DNA of 38,503 bases from Actinomycetes bacterium (GTDB lineage: Bacteria; Actinomycetota; Acidimicrobiia; Acidimicrobiales; RAAP-2): contig JAKBNI010000009.1 in assembly GCA_021831125.1 (NCBI GenBank), positions 1 through 38,503 of the forward strand, given 5' to 3'. This document shows positions 16,102 to 24,823 of the stretch, one piece after another; within the stretch, counting starts at the first letter, position 1, and every line of letters begins with the position of its first letter. Below the pieces are notes generated by a model, which saw nothing but the letters and a program-made list of their open reading frames with translations, did not search any database and was not told where the DNA came from. Made by a program: the position numbers and the translations under genes.

Positions 16102-17343
16102 TCATCTCCGGTATGGAGCGCGCGCGCCCGACGTAAGGAGACGGCGCCGGGAGAGCCTGCTCCGAGCGAAGGCGACCGGGCCGTACAGCATTCCCGCGAT
16201 GAGGACGACGTTCGTGACCGAGGGGTACGTGGCCCGAGCCTCGCGGTGTCGGCCCTGGGGTGAGAAGAAGAACATCCTCACCCCGAGTGGCACCCGACGA
16301 GCGATCTCCCAGAGGTGGCGGCGGTCCTGTGCGATCAGGGCTGTGTAGAGCGCCGTCAGTCCGACGCTGTAGCCGAAGATCTGCGAGAGGAACTCCCGTT
16401 CGGTGCGTCGATGAGAGTGCCGAACGAGCGCCGAAGGGACGTACGCGGCGGTGTTCCCCGCCAGCAGCGCGTCGACGAACATCTTGTGGTCCTCCGCGCT
16501 CTTGGCTGGCGTGCCCACGCCCAGTGACTCATCGAAGCCACCGATCTGCTCGAAGACGGCTCGCCGCATCGCGATGTTGTTCCCGCTGCCGAAGTGTCCG
16601 GCGGAGTAGGGGAAGAGGGGGTCGGACGCGCCCACCTCCTCTCGGCTCCACTGGCGGTACTCGAAGGACTTCGTGAATCCCCCGAGATACTCCTCGAACC
16701 ACAGCTGGGCCCGCGTGTCGATCTCCCGCGGGCGGACCATTCCGCCGATGACGCCCAGTGCGGGGTCGGCGGCGAACGCCACACCGATGGCCCTGAGCCA
16801 CTCGCGGTCGACCTCCACGTCGTCGTCCGTGAAGGCGATGATCGCGTGCCGTGCGGCGCGCACTCCCGTGTTGCGCGCTGCGGATATCCCGGGTGTCCTC
16901 TCCTCGACCACCGTCACCCTCGTGGACTCTGCGAATGGCGGTATCGGCTCACCGGGCTCAACACGATTGTCGACGACCACGATCTCGAAGGTGGGGTAGT
17001 CACAGCCCGCGACGGAGCTCACCGTCCGGTGGAGCTGTTCGACCCTTCGGTAGATGGTCGGGATCACGACCGAGATGGGCGGCAGGGAGTCATCTGCGAC
17101 GGCGTGGAGGTCGGCAACGGCGCTCTTCGAGTACTCCTCGCGAAGGAGGGAGAGCGTGGTCTCGGGGAGTCCATCAGGACCCATGACACCCTCGGCTACT
17201 CCCACGACCTGACCGCGGCGACTGACCTCCAGCCACAACCGCGTCCCGGGCGCGACGCCGGGGATAGGGTCAATCCGCTCGGCCTCCAAGTCCAGGCGGA
17301 CCAGTCGCACCTGGCTCGGCGCTTCCTCCGACACTCGCCCCAT
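16102..17343 (-). CDS. Family 2 glycosyltransferase with N-terminal extension (twin A)
   Basis: 413 residues. A region of about 85 residues with beta-rich character ('RLWLEVSRRGQVVGVAEG') precedes a GT-A domain: 'ISVVIPTIYRR', 'EIVVVDNR', 'GISAARNTG', and the metal site FTDDD (D173-175). The end carries amphipathic or hydrophobic segments near 'VVLIAGMLYGPVAF'. The protein closely parallels the glycosyltransferase at 19745-20998, including the extension and C-terminus, so the two are paralogues. The start is ATG 17343, since a TATCAT -10 box ends seven bases upstream; GTG at 17346 is adjacent. It is predicted to add a sugar to a lipid-linked repeat unit at the inner membrane. It closes a minus-strand series glycosyltransferase - flippase - FkbM - glycosyltransferase. 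Confidence 0.92.
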   Translation of the reverse strand: MGRVSEEAPSQVRLVRLDLEAERIDPIPGVAPGTRLWLEVSRRGQVVGVAEGVMGPDGLPETTLSLLREEYSKSAVADLHAVADDSLPPISVVIPTIYRRVEQLHRTVSSVAGCDYPTFEIVVVDNRVEPGEPIPPFAESTRVTVVEERTPGISAARNTGVRAARHAIIAFTDDDVEVDREWLRAIGVAFAADPALGVIGGMVRPREIDTRAQLWFEEYLGGFTKSFEYRQWSREEVGASDPLFPYSAGHFGSGNNIAMRRAVFEQIGGFDESLGVGTPAKSAEDHKMFVDALLAGNTAAYVPSALVRHSHRRTEREFLSQIFGYSVGLTALYTALIAQDRRHLWEIARRVPLGVRMFFFSPQGRHREARATYPSVTNVVLIAGMLYGPVAFARSRLSRRRLLTSGARAPYRR

Positions 17344-17350
17344 CACGTCG

Positions 17351-17356
17351 ATGATA
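17351..17356 (-). promoter_or_regulatory. Leaderless-type -10 box (TATCAT) of glycosyltransferase twin A
   Basis: On the minus strand TATCAT, seven bases, then ATG (17343); no Shine-Dalgarno. It would give this gene its own leaderless transcript within the minus-strand cluster. Confidence 0.5.
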
Positions 17357-17427
17357 CGAGGCCGACCCTCTGCGAGGGACGGGCGCGTGTCACTGAACGG
17401 TGGGTCGATCGGACGGCGGTCGGCGAC

Positions 17428-18237
17428 CTAGGCGTGGGGCGGCACTCGCGTCGCGTGTATGTCGTACCACTCGGCGCGTCCCCCGAAGCCGAATTCGGCG
17501 TCCAACTGGTGGAGTCTCCCCCAGAGCGTGATGACGTCGTCGGGGGAGAGCCACGGCCCAGGGAGTTCGAACGACATCGGACCGGAGCTCTCTCGGGAGA
17601 AGTGCCACGCGTAGCGACGGAGGTGGGGCCGATAGACGCGTCGAAGGTGTGGTCCGTAGGGACCCAGGCGTGACAAGACCCGGCGAAGGGCGAACTCCCT
17701 CTCGCAGTTCTCGGGTGTCAGCTGGAAGAAGTCACCCTGGCGCACCAACTTGAATGCCGTGTACCCCAGTCGGCCCAAGTGCTCAACGGCGGCGTCCCCG
17801 TCGCCGTACTGCATCTCGATCGACAGGTACGTCGGTGCGGAGTCTTGGGTGAGCTGCTCTATGCAGACGATGTCGTTGCCCTCGATATCGATCTTCGCGA
17901 AGTGCGGGACTCCGTGCTTAGCGATGAGTGAAGCGAACGTCATCGTCGGTATGGCGACGGGCGACGCGGTAGCCCTTCCCTTGGTGGCGTTCTTCTGGTC
18001 GAACGAGCTCCACACCGTCTTGCTGGAGACCCAGAAGACCATCTCCCCGATGTCGCGGGCAATTCCCACGTTCTCGATCACCAACTGTCCGGAGGAGACC
18101 TCTCGGCTGAACTTCGTTGACACCGTGCGACACAGTTGGGGGTCGGCCTCGATGGCGACGACTCGGCAACCCTGATGAAGGTAGTAGGACGTGTCGTCGC
18201 CGTTGTTCATCCCCACGTCAAAGACGAGTCTGGGCAC
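17428..18237 (-). CDS. FkbM-family SAM-dependent methyltransferase
   Basis: 269 residues from the GTG at 18237, with GGAAGG nine bases upstream. The SAM-binding start LVFDVGMNNGDDTSYYL matches the D-x-G-x-N-x-G motif of FkbM proteins, followed by 'VVAIEADPQLC' (acidic loop after strand 2) and 'HFAKIDIEGNDI', the Lys-Ile-Asp-x-Glu-Gly signature. A C-terminal extension of about 90 basic and aromatic residues is longer than minimal FkbM domains. Such enzymes O-methylate sugars or natural products, and methylation is a common capping or decorating step in bacterial surface glycans. It lies between the flippase and a glycosyltransferase on the same strand. Confidence 0.9.
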   Translation of the reverse strand: MPRLVFDVGMNNGDDTSYYLHQGCRVVAIEADPQLCRTVSTKFSREVSSGQLVIENVGIARDIGEMVFWVSSKTVWSSFDQKNATKGRATASPVAIPTMTFASLIAKHGVPHFAKIDIEGNDIVCIEQLTQDSAPTYLSIEMQYGDGDAAVEHLGRLGYTAFKLVRQGDFFQLTPENCEREFALRRVLSRLGPYGPHLRRVYRPHLRRYAWHFSRESSGPMSFELPGPWLSPDDVITLWGRLHQLDAEFGFGGRAEWYDIHATRVPPHA

Positions 18238-18382
18238 CTTCTCGAACCTTCCTTTCCTCTACCACGTCGCACGCTGTCTCAACTCTGTCGGTCGCCCACT
18301 GCCTAGCACGTCCGACACTCTCAGACCACGGTGGCCCATGACCGAAGGGGGCTGTGAGCCTTCTCGCGCGGCGCCCGTTTCA

Positions 18383-19672
18383 TCAGTCGGACGCGACGTC
18401 CGCGTCTTCGATGACGGCGGCGCGGTACCGCCGGACAACCCGTGGCAGGAAGAAGATTCCAAGGAGGCCGGCTTCGACCACGCTGGCCACCCCTACGGCG
18501 TTGATCCCTAGGCGTCCGATGAGCGCGAGGATCACCCCGAGGTACACAACCAGGCTGAAGAGGTCGCGGGCCGTCATCCACCACACACGTCGGTCAAGCC
18601 ACGCGAACGCGGAGTAGAAGATCGATACGGCGTACCCGGGAAGTGCGATGATGATCAATCGCATGAGGAGAGTGCCCTTCGCCGCGTACTCGGGCCCGAA
18701 TATGCGAAGTACCCACGGTGCGGCGATGAGGCCTCCCACCACGATGGCCGACGTCACGATGAGGCCCGCGCGGAGAGCCGTCCGTGTGTGTCGTCGGAAG
18801 GCCTGAGGGTCGGTCGACGCCTCCACGACGAATGACCGGCTGATGCTGTTGAGGACGAGAATGGCGCCCCACGCGATCTGGGCAGTGAGGTAGTAGTGAG
18901 CGTTGGCCACCGGCCCGAGCCGTGAGATCACTATGAACGCGACGATGGATGGCTCCATCACCGTTATGAGCTGGGAGACGTATCGGGCAACGGTGAGACC
19001 CAGCATCTCCCGGGGGCTGGGCATGGGCTCGTGGGGAACGCTGTGGATCTCATGGGCGGGGATGCGCTTGGTGAACAGGATCCAGTTCACCGCCAGGACG
19101 ATGGCGATCACCGGGGCGTTCCAGGCGACGAATATGCCGTATTGCGAAGAGACGGAGAGGAACAGGGGGAGGAGCACGAGCTTGGCCGTGGAGAACGCCA
19201 TGCTCTGGACCGGGACCCATCGAGCCTCCCGGAGGCCCACCAAGATCGGCTCTTGGAGAGAGAAGATCGTCCAGAGCACCGTGGCGACTACGAAGAGGAC
19301 TCGCCACTCGAGAGCTCGGGGAACCGTCGACGCGCTCAAGTGCAAAGAGACGTAGGCCGTGGCAATGGCGATTGCGGACAGGGAGCTCGCGATGTAGGCA
19401 CGACGCACGAACCGGCCCGCTCGGGGGCCCGCGACGGGGAGGAACCTCTCGAAAGTGACCCCGAAGCTGAGTTGGGCGAGGATGGAGAGGAGAGACATGA
19501 CCGCCAGCTCGGCACTGGCGCGTCCGACGAACCTCGCCGGCGCACGGTGGGCGGCCAGCGCCCAAAACCCCAGGCCGATTAGGGCCGACCCCGCACCGGA
19601 CACGATGAGCGACGTCGCGTTCTTGATGAGGCTCGTGACGTGGCGCGATCTCATGAGGAGAGCCCCCGACAT
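18383..19672 (-). CDS. Wzx-like polysaccharide flippase
   Basis: 429 residues with about 12 transmembrane helices and little soluble sequence, as in MOP-superfamily O-antigen/polysaccharide exporters. Typical parts are an N-terminal amphipathic start 'SLIKNATSLIVSGAGSALIG', a central charged loop (KRIPAHEIHSVPHEPMPSP) between the two six-helix halves, and 'SRSFVVEAS' and 'IFGPEYAAKGTLLMRL' in the second half. Wzx proteins flip undecaprenyl-linked repeat units across the membrane. No Wzy polymerase is recognised with certainty, although the large membrane protein at 10935 could fill that role. ATGs at 19672 and 19654 are both possible; neither has a good ribosome-binding site. It starts 72 bases after the upstream glycosyltransferase. 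Confidence 0.88.
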   Translation of the reverse strand: MSGALLMRSRHVTSLIKNATSLIVSGAGSALIGLGFWALAAHRAPARFVGRASAELAVMSLLSILAQLSFGVTFERFLPVAGPRAGRFVRRAYIASSLSAIAIATAYVSLHLSASTVPRALEWRVLFVVATVLWTIFSLQEPILVGLREARWVPVQSMAFSTAKLVLLPLFLSVSSQYGIFVAWNAPVIAIVLAVNWILFTKRIPAHEIHSVPHEPMPSPREMLGLTVARYVSQLITVMEPSIVAFIVISRLGPVANAHYYLTAQIAWGAILVLNSISRSFVVEASTDPQAFRRHTRTALRAGLIVTSAIVVGGLIAAPWVLRIFGPEYAAKGTLLMRLIIIALPGYAVSIFYSAFAWLDRRVWWMTARDLFSLVVYLGVILALIGRLGINAVGVASVVEAGLLGIFFLPRVVRRYRAAVIEDADVASD

Positions 19673-19744
19673 CTGTTCGGGGTCACGGAAGCCCCGGGGA
19701 ATTCGAAGGGAGTCGTCGCACGTCCTTCGCCCGCCGCAAGGGGG

Positions 19745-20998
19745 TCATGCACGACGGCGCGTACGGACGCCGCCGCTGCGCATGAGTGCGACCGGGCCCC
19801 AGAGCATTCCCGCGATCTGCACGAACGTGGCCCGGCGGGGCAGAGTGGAACTCTCCAGACCCAGGCGCTCACCTCGGTTGGTGCGCAACCGCTGCAGACC
19901 CGCCGGCAGTCGTCGCACAATGTCCTTGATCCGCTTCGGGTCCTCGATGATGAGATAGGTGAGCATCGCGGAGAGTCCGACGCCGTATCCGTAGACCTGG
20001 GAGAGGAACTCCTCGCGGGTGCGTCGGTGGGTGTGCCGAACGACCGCTCGGGGCACGTAGGCGTAGCGGCCCCCGCGGAGAACGGTCTCGATGCACGCTG
20101 CCAGGTCCTCGCCCCCCCTCGCGGGAGTACCGGTGCCCAGGACGGTCGCGAAGCCCCCGATGCGCCCCAGGGTGTCTTTGCGGAACGCCAGGTTGCACCC
20201 GGCTCCGAACGTCGAGGGCGAGTAGGGGAACAGAGGGCTCACGGTGGCGCCCATGTCCAGGCTGAGAATGGACTCGGTGTAGGAGTCATTGAAACCCCCG
20301 AAGAACTCCTCGAACCACAGTTGGGCGTCTGTCTCGAGCTCGCTGGGGAGCACCAGTCCCCCCACGCCGTCAACCTCGGGGTGAGCCGCGAACGTTTCGC
20401 CTATCGCCCGGAGCCAGTCGGAGTCCACCATCGCGTCGTCGTCCGTGAACGCGACGATCGTCCCGCGCGACGAGGCGATTCCCGTGTTCCTCGCGGCCGA
20501 GATCCCGGGTGTGCTCTCCGGAACGATCGTGAGGTCGTGGGTGTCCTCGAAGGCGGGCATAGGGTGCTCGCGGTCCGACGGTCGGTTGTCCACGACGATG
20601 ATCTCGAAGCGTGGGTAGTCCGAGGCCTGGAGCGCGCGGACCGTACGTCGGAGTAGCTCAGAGTTGCGATGCACCGTCGGCACGACCACGGAGATGAACG
20701 GAAGCTCGCCGCCGTCCACCTCGGGGCGGGGTGCGGGGACGACAGTGCCAAAGCGCATACGGAGATCCTCGGCCGTGGCGCGTGGGAGAGTGCCGTCGGG
20801 CGACCAGCAGTGGATCACGCCAATGACCTGAGCGTCCCTGAGTACCTCAACCCAGAAGAAGGTGGGGGCGGCGCCCATCTTCTCGTGCGGAGCCGGGAGG
20901 GCGTCGACGTCCACCCGGATGATCGTCCATCGCCGGGGGCCCGCCTCGACGGTCCGAGGGGAGTGGGGTCCCTCGGGCCTCGGCGTCGGGTCCATCAT
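19745..20998 (-). CDS. Family 2 glycosyltransferase with N-terminal extension (twin B)
   Basis: 417 residues. Same architecture as the gene at 16102-17343: an N-terminal domain of about 95 residues ('TFFWVEVLRDAQVIGVIH', then a Trp-Ser-Pro-Asp-Gly turn) before a GT-A domain with 'ISVVVPTVHRN', 'IIVVDNR', 'GISAARNTG' and FTDDD (D186-188), and a shared end 'VQIAGMLWGPVALMRSG'. The ATG at 20998 is chosen because a TAGATT -10 box ends seven bases before it; longer frames upstream read non-conserved sequence. It heads the minus-strand cluster that continues into the flippase. Presumably it adds a sugar to the lipid-linked repeat unit. Confidence 0.92.
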   Translation of the reverse strand: MMDPTPRPEGPHSPRTVEAGPRRWTIIRVDVDALPAPHEKMGAAPTFFWVEVLRDAQVIGVIHCWSPDGTLPRATAEDLRMRFGTVVPAPRPEVDGGELPFISVVVPTVHRNSELLRRTVRALQASDYPRFEIIVVDNRPSDREHPMPAFEDTHDLTIVPESTPGISAARNTGIASSRGTIVAFTDDDAMVDSDWLRAIGETFAAHPEVDGVGGLVLPSELETDAQLWFEEFFGGFNDSYTESILSLDMGATVSPLFPYSPSTFGAGCNLAFRKDTLGRIGGFATVLGTGTPARGGEDLAACIETVLRGGRYAYVPRAVVRHTHRRTREEFLSQVYGYGVGLSAMLTYLIIEDPKRIKDIVRRLPAGLQRLRTNRGERLGLESSTLPRRATFVQIAGMLWGPVALMRSGGVRTRRRA

Positions 20999-21439
20999 GG
21001 CTTGAAATCTACTAAGTCGCCCTTTTGCGGTTCCGGCGCGACAGGTGCCGCGCCACACCTCACGGGGGTGACAGCCTCCGTCGCACACCGTGGGGTGGGC
21101 TTCTAACGAACGACCGTCGAGCGTCGCCGAGGCGTCGACGAGGCCCCTCGCATCCCCTGTGGGCCGGCGGGCGTGGTCGGCGACGGTCCACGATTCAGGG
21201 GGGTGCGGAAGCTCGTCACCCTACCGTGGGTCGGGGCCGGATCGCGGGCGTGGGAGAGACGTCTCGCCGTTCGCCGAGGGCTCGACGTCTGGTGGCTCGC
21301 CTGGCCCCATGTTCGGGGGAAGCCCTCTGGGCCCGGACAGCGCGGCGCCGGCGGCCCCTGGGGCGCGCGATCCCCTCGTTTGTGACGATGTTGCGAATTC
21401 GTGGACAAGGGCATGACTCTGCCTTGCGACCGTGGAGTC
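20999..21439. other. Divergent intergenic region upstream of the third GH16 gene
   Basis: About 440 bases between twin B (minus) and the third GH16 gene (plus). It holds the leaderless -10 box at 21006-21011. Open frames in the remainder are Arg/Gly/Pro-rich and unconvincing. No hairpin or known RNA motif was seen. Confidence 0.5.
21006..21011 (-). promoter_or_regulatory. Leaderless-type -10 box (TAGATT) of glycosyltransferase twin B
   Basis: On the minus strand TAGATT, seven bases, then ATG (20998), with no Shine-Dalgarno. This is the likely promoter of the whole minus-strand glycosyltransferase-flippase-FkbM cluster. Confidence 0.5.
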
Positions 21440-22594
21440 ATGCGAATAGGGCACGCACAAAGCACGTTGGGTCGTTGGGCGAATCGCCCCGTATCAAGGG
21501 TCGCTGTTGTTATCTCGGTGATGGCGACGTTGTCCACGGTCACGGGGGTTGCGACCCTCGCCGCCGAGGCGGCGCCGGCGCGTCCTTCGGCCGTCGTGCC
21601 CGTCGGGGGGCCGCGCGCAGTGAGAGACGCCAACTCTCATCGGATCACTCCGGTTGTCTCCCACCGCGACCGTCTCGATGGCACCACCACGACGCCCCCG
21701 TCGACGACCACCACGACGCCCCCGTCGACGACCACCACGACGCCCCCGTCGACGACCAGCACGACGCCGGCGGCTCCCACCACCACGACGACGCTCCCGT
21801 CGACGACCACCACGACGCCGGAGGCTCCCACCACCACCACCATCACGACGCCCCCGTCGACGACTACCACGACGCCGGCGGCCCCGGTTGGTTTCCCGGT
21901 GGGGACGGTCGACAGCGCTGAGCCGTCGGGGTTCGCCCCACCCGCACCCAACGCGCTGAGCGGGTTCACCCAGACGTACGTGTCGGACTTCACCGGGTCG
22001 TCTCTCCCCTCGGGTTGGGACACCTACGACGGGACGCCCGGTGGGGACCCGGGAGCGCACTTCGGTGGGAGTTCCCACGTCGTGGTGAGCGGGGGGGTGC
22101 TGCAGCTCGAGACGTTCCAGGACCCGGCCTTCAACGGAGACTGGGCGACGGGGGGGCTCTGCCAGTGCGGCCTGCCCCAGACCTACGGCGCCTTCTTCGT
22201 TCGGTCACGGGTCACCGCGGGCGGTCCGACGGCGGTCGAGCTCCTGTGGCCCGCCAACAACGTGTGGCCTCCCGAGATCGACTTCAACGAGAACGGCGGC
22301 AGCACGTCAGGGACCACGGCCACCGTCCACTACGGCTCGAACAACATGGATCACCGCGGGGTGGCCGTCGACATGACCCAGTGGCACACCTGGGGCGTGA
22401 TCTGGACCCCGACGTCGATCACCTATACCGTCGACGGGCGAGTGTGGGGGACCGTCACCAACGCCGCGGAGATCCCCTCGGTTCCGATGACCCTCGACCT
22501 GCAAGAGCAGACGTTCTGCACCATGAATCGCGAGTGCCCGTCGTCGCCCCAGTCCATGGAGGTCGACTGGGTCGCGGAGTACGCGCTCGGCTAG
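21440..22594 (+). CDS. Secreted GH16-type glycanase, CQCG subgroup with Thr/Pro linker (copy 2)
   Basis: 384 residues from the ATG at 21440; in-frame GTG 21401 and ATG 21413 are alternatives. A signal peptide with a long n-region (hydrophobic core about residues 20-43) ends near AAEAAPA. A Thr/Pro linker of about 65 residues (TTTTPPS and TTTTTPAAP units, residues 82-148) connects to the GH16 domain. The domain has GLCQCG and PPEIDFNE (E279, D281, E284), followed by 'MTQWHTWGVIWTP' and C-terminal cysteines in FCTMNREC. Its catalytic half is very like copy 1 even at the DNA level, indicating duplication. Copy 1 is held by a membrane anchor, whereas this copy is released or wall-spanning. It probably acts on the same surface glycan. 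Confidence 0.9.
   Translation: MRIGHAQSTLGRWANRPVSRVAVVISVMATLSTVTGVATLAAEAAPARPSAVVPVGGPRAVRDANSHRITPVVSHRDRLDGTTTTPPSTTTTTPPSTTTTTPPSTTSTTPAAPTTTTTLPSTTTTTPEAPTTTTITTPPSTTTTTPAAPVGFPVGTVDSAEPSGFAPPAPNALSGFTQTYVSDFTGSSLPSGWDTYDGTPGGDPGAHFGGSSHVVVSGGVLQLETFQDPAFNGDWATGGLCQCGLPQTYGAFFVRSRVTAGGPTAVELLWPANNVWPPEIDFNENGGSTSGTTATVHYGSNNMDHRGVAVDMTQWHTWGVIWTPTSITYTVDGRVWGTVTNAAEIPSVPMTLDLQEQTFCTMNRECPSSPQSMEVDWVAEYALG
21683..21885 (+). repeat. 24-bp tandem repeats coding for a Thr/Pro linker
   Basis: Three perfect 24-base copies (21683-21706, 21707-21730, 21731-21754) followed by diverged copies with GCGGCTCCC or GAGGCTCCC endings to about 21885. They encode the TTTTPPST-type linker of the GH16 protein. 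The unit resembles, but is not identical to, the repeat at 15237-15350. Confidence 0.85.
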
Positions 22595-22738
22595 CGGTGA
22601 CTCTGGCGGGTGGGTGGGCAGCGGCACCGCCCCCACGTGAACGCTGAGGCGCCCGAGACCTTCTCGGCCGGTCCGCCCTTCCCGCCGGGGTCGCCGGTCG
22701 GGTCACCATCCGAGTCTGTGAATTCGTGAGTCGTGGTG

Positions 22739-22758
22739 GTGACGGGCCCGCCCGTCAC
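22739..22758. terminator. Hairpin between convergent GH16 and glycosyltransferase genes
   Basis: GTGACGGG (22739-22746) pairs with CCCGTCAC (22751-22758) over a four-base loop. The right arm contains the stop codon of the minus-strand glycosyltransferase. It has no U-tract; it may act as a terminator or 3' stabiliser for either strand. Confidence 0.4.
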
Positions 22759-23690
22759 GCAGCGGGTGCGCCGGCGCGCAGCGCGACGCGGCCGCGGGCG
22801 TAGCCGAATGCGGTGGCGACGACGCCCGTCACGAGGAGGGCCGCTCGCCGCCCTCCGGTGGCGGGGCGCGAAGGGAGCTGCCCGAGACTCTCGAGGAACT
22901 CACGTGGGACCGCGCGAGCGAGGTGGGAGCGCTCGGACTCGAGTCCACGACCCCTCCCGACGAGACGCGAGACCATCGCCTTGGAGAGTCCCTCCCCGTA
23001 GCAGCGCGTCACGAAGTAGTGGAGGGTGACGCGAGCCGGGGGGACGTGGTGGACAACCACGGCGCGCCGCGCCAGGACGAAGCGCTCGTCGGGGTGGGCC
23101 GTCGTGTAGCGGATGCAGAGCTCGGTCTCCTCGCAGCCCAGCGGGGTCTTGCCGATGCGGCCCAGGCCCGACGTGAAGCCGCCGATGGACTGGAAGACGG
23201 CTCGACGCAACACCATCGACGCCCCGATGGGGTTGCGTATCGACGCGCCGTCCGCGGGCAGTCCCTCGTAGCTGCAGCCGAGGACCCACATGAAGGTGGC
23301 CGGGTACCCCGCGGGCTCGGCGTCCCCGGGCCACCCCGGGACGACCCAACCCCCGACCCCCGCGACGCGGCGGTCGTCGAGGGGTCTCGTCAGCTCCTCG
23401 AGCCAGGTGGCGGCGGCGCGGGCGTCATCATCCAAGAAGGCGATGACGTCCCCGCTCGTCGCCGCGACCCCGGTGTTGCGAGCCCCCGAGAGGCCCTTCG
23501 TCTGGGTGTTCGCCACGACGATCACGTGAGGGAACTGCGAACGGGCACGTTCCAGGAGCTCGTCGTTGTAGTCGATGACCACGGCGATCTCGTCGGGCGC
23601 ACGCGTCTGGTCGGCGCACGAGGTCACCGCGGCCACGAGGTCGTCCCAGCGCTCGACGGTGTAGGCGCAGATGACGACCGAGACCCTCAT
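22755..23690 (-). CDS. Family 2 glycosyltransferase
   Basis: 311 residues from the ATG at 23690, which overlaps the upstream gene's TGA as ATGA; the frame stays open further upstream but only shadows that gene. GT-A features: 'MRVSVVICAYTVERWDDL' at the very N-terminus, 'GLSGARNTGV', the metal site FLDDDA (D87-89), 'GGWVVPGWPGD', and 'GCEETELCIR' (the ED-type base region), then 'HHVPPARVT'. A C-terminal hydrophobic segment (LLVTGVVATAFGYA) suggests membrane association. Last gene of a translationally coupled trio of glycosyltransferases. It is similar to inverting transferases that extend exopolysaccharide chains. Acceptor unknown. Confidence 0.92.
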   Translation of the reverse strand: MRVSVVICAYTVERWDDLVAAVTSCADQTRAPDEIAVVIDYNDELLERARSQFPHVIVVANTQTKGLSGARNTGVAATSGDVIAFLDDDARAAATWLEELTRPLDDRRVAGVGGWVVPGWPGDAEPAGYPATFMWVLGCSYEGLPADGASIRNPIGASMVLRRAVFQSIGGFTSGLGRIGKTPLGCEETELCIRYTTAHPDERFVLARRAVVVHHVPPARVTLHYFVTRCYGEGLSKAMVSRLVGRGRGLESERSHLARAVPREFLESLGQLPSRPATGGRRAALLVTGVVATAFGYARGRVALRAGAPAA

Positions 23691-24823
23691 GGCACGCGGT
23701 CGTGCGTCGGCTGGAGACCTCGCCGACGGGGACCGCGGGCAGCGGGCAGAAGGAGCGACGCCAGCTCGTCCCACGCCTCGGGCGTCGGGAACTGGAGATC
23801 CGCGAGGCGCAACGCGTGGTTCATCCCGACGAGGACCGAGACCGGCAGGTTCGGATCGGCCAGGAAGCCGCCGACGTAGCCACTGCCGACGCTCGGGAGC
23901 GGGGCCGACGTGAGGACGACGGTCGCGATCCCGGACTTCACGGCCTGGGAGAACGCTCGGGAGTCGAGGGTCGGGTCGGCCACCAGCAGGGCCGACGACG
24001 ACGCGACGAGGGCGGCGACGTCGTCGTCGCTGAGTGGGGTGTCGATGACGTCCACGTTCTCCGAGTGGTAGCTGGCCGCGGCGAGCAGACGGGTCGGGAC
24101 GCTGCTGTGACGCATGACCACGTTGAGGCGATACTCCCGAATCCACGCGTCGGGGATCGCGTCGAAGGCCATCAGCAGCGCGTTGAGGGAGCGCTCGTCG
24201 TCTCGGGGGATGAATGCCGTCACCCGGCGGCGGTCGGACCGCTGCGCACGTCCGGTGAGGCGGAGCGCTCGGTGGACGATGATCCGTGGGCCTACGATGC
24301 CGTACGCCGCCTCTAGCGCCTCGCGGTCGTCCTCGGACCCCACCACCACGAGGTCCGCCGACGCGAGGGTTCCCACGAGCGAGGACGTCATCGACGAGCG
24401 GCTCTGGGGGACCGTCGCGCACAGGGCTACCGTGAGGGCCCCGACCCGCTCCGCGGCGCTGAAGAACGGCCTCGTCCACGACGCGTCGAGCCCCGGCCAC
24501 AGGTACGCGACCGCGAGGGAGCAGTCGTCGGAGACCCACTCTCGGAACGCACGCGCTCTCAGCCGGGCGTTCTCGGGCGCCGAATGGCTCTCGACGTCGA
24601 GCACGTTGATCCAGTCGTGGGCCGCGGACAGCGGTGGGACGCGATGGAGGCCCGCGTCGAACCCGTTTCCGGCGTTGACCTCGATGCGCGTGACGAGGTG
24701 CTGGCGCGTGAGTGCGGCGACGATCTGGGAGACGATGTTCCCCGGCAACGTCAACGTCGAGCTCGGACCCGCGACGATGATGCGAGCGGCTCCGTCGGCG
24801 GGCGCGAGGCTACTCGTCGTCAC
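23687..24823 (-). CDS. GT-B-like glycosyltransferase (weakly recognised)
   Basis: 378 residues from the GTG at 24823, overlapping the upstream gene by 14 bases. The N-terminal half has Rossmann-like strands ('IIVAGPSSTLTLPGN', 'LAVAYLWPGLD', 'SADLVVVGSEDDREAL'). The C-terminal half resembles a GT4-like nucleotide-sugar-binding domain ('AFIPRDDERSLNALLMAF', 'ENVDVIDTPLSDDDVAALVA', 'SSALLVADPTLDSRAFSQAV', 'KSGIATVVLTSAPLP'), where a Glu or Asp in the D-S-R-A-F turn would stand for the usual EGFG motif. That key motif is not canonical, so activity is uncertain. It lies between two GT2 genes in a coupled operon, which supports a glycan role. Confidence 0.7.
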   Translation of the reverse strand: MTTSSLAPADGAARIIVAGPSSTLTLPGNIVSQIVAALTRQHLVTRIEVNAGNGFDAGLHRVPPLSAAHDWINVLDVESHSAPENARLRARAFREWVSDDCSLAVAYLWPGLDASWTRPFFSAAERVGALTVALCATVPQSRSSMTSSLVGTLASADLVVVGSEDDREALEAAYGIVGPRIIVHRALRLTGRAQRSDRRRVTAFIPRDDERSLNALLMAFDAIPDAWIREYRLNVVMRHSSVPTRLLAAASYHSENVDVIDTPLSDDDVAALVASSSALLVADPTLDSRAFSQAVKSGIATVVLTSAPLPSVGSGYVGGFLADPNLPVSVLVGMNHALRLADLQFPTPEAWDELASLLLPAARGPRRRGLQPTHDRVP

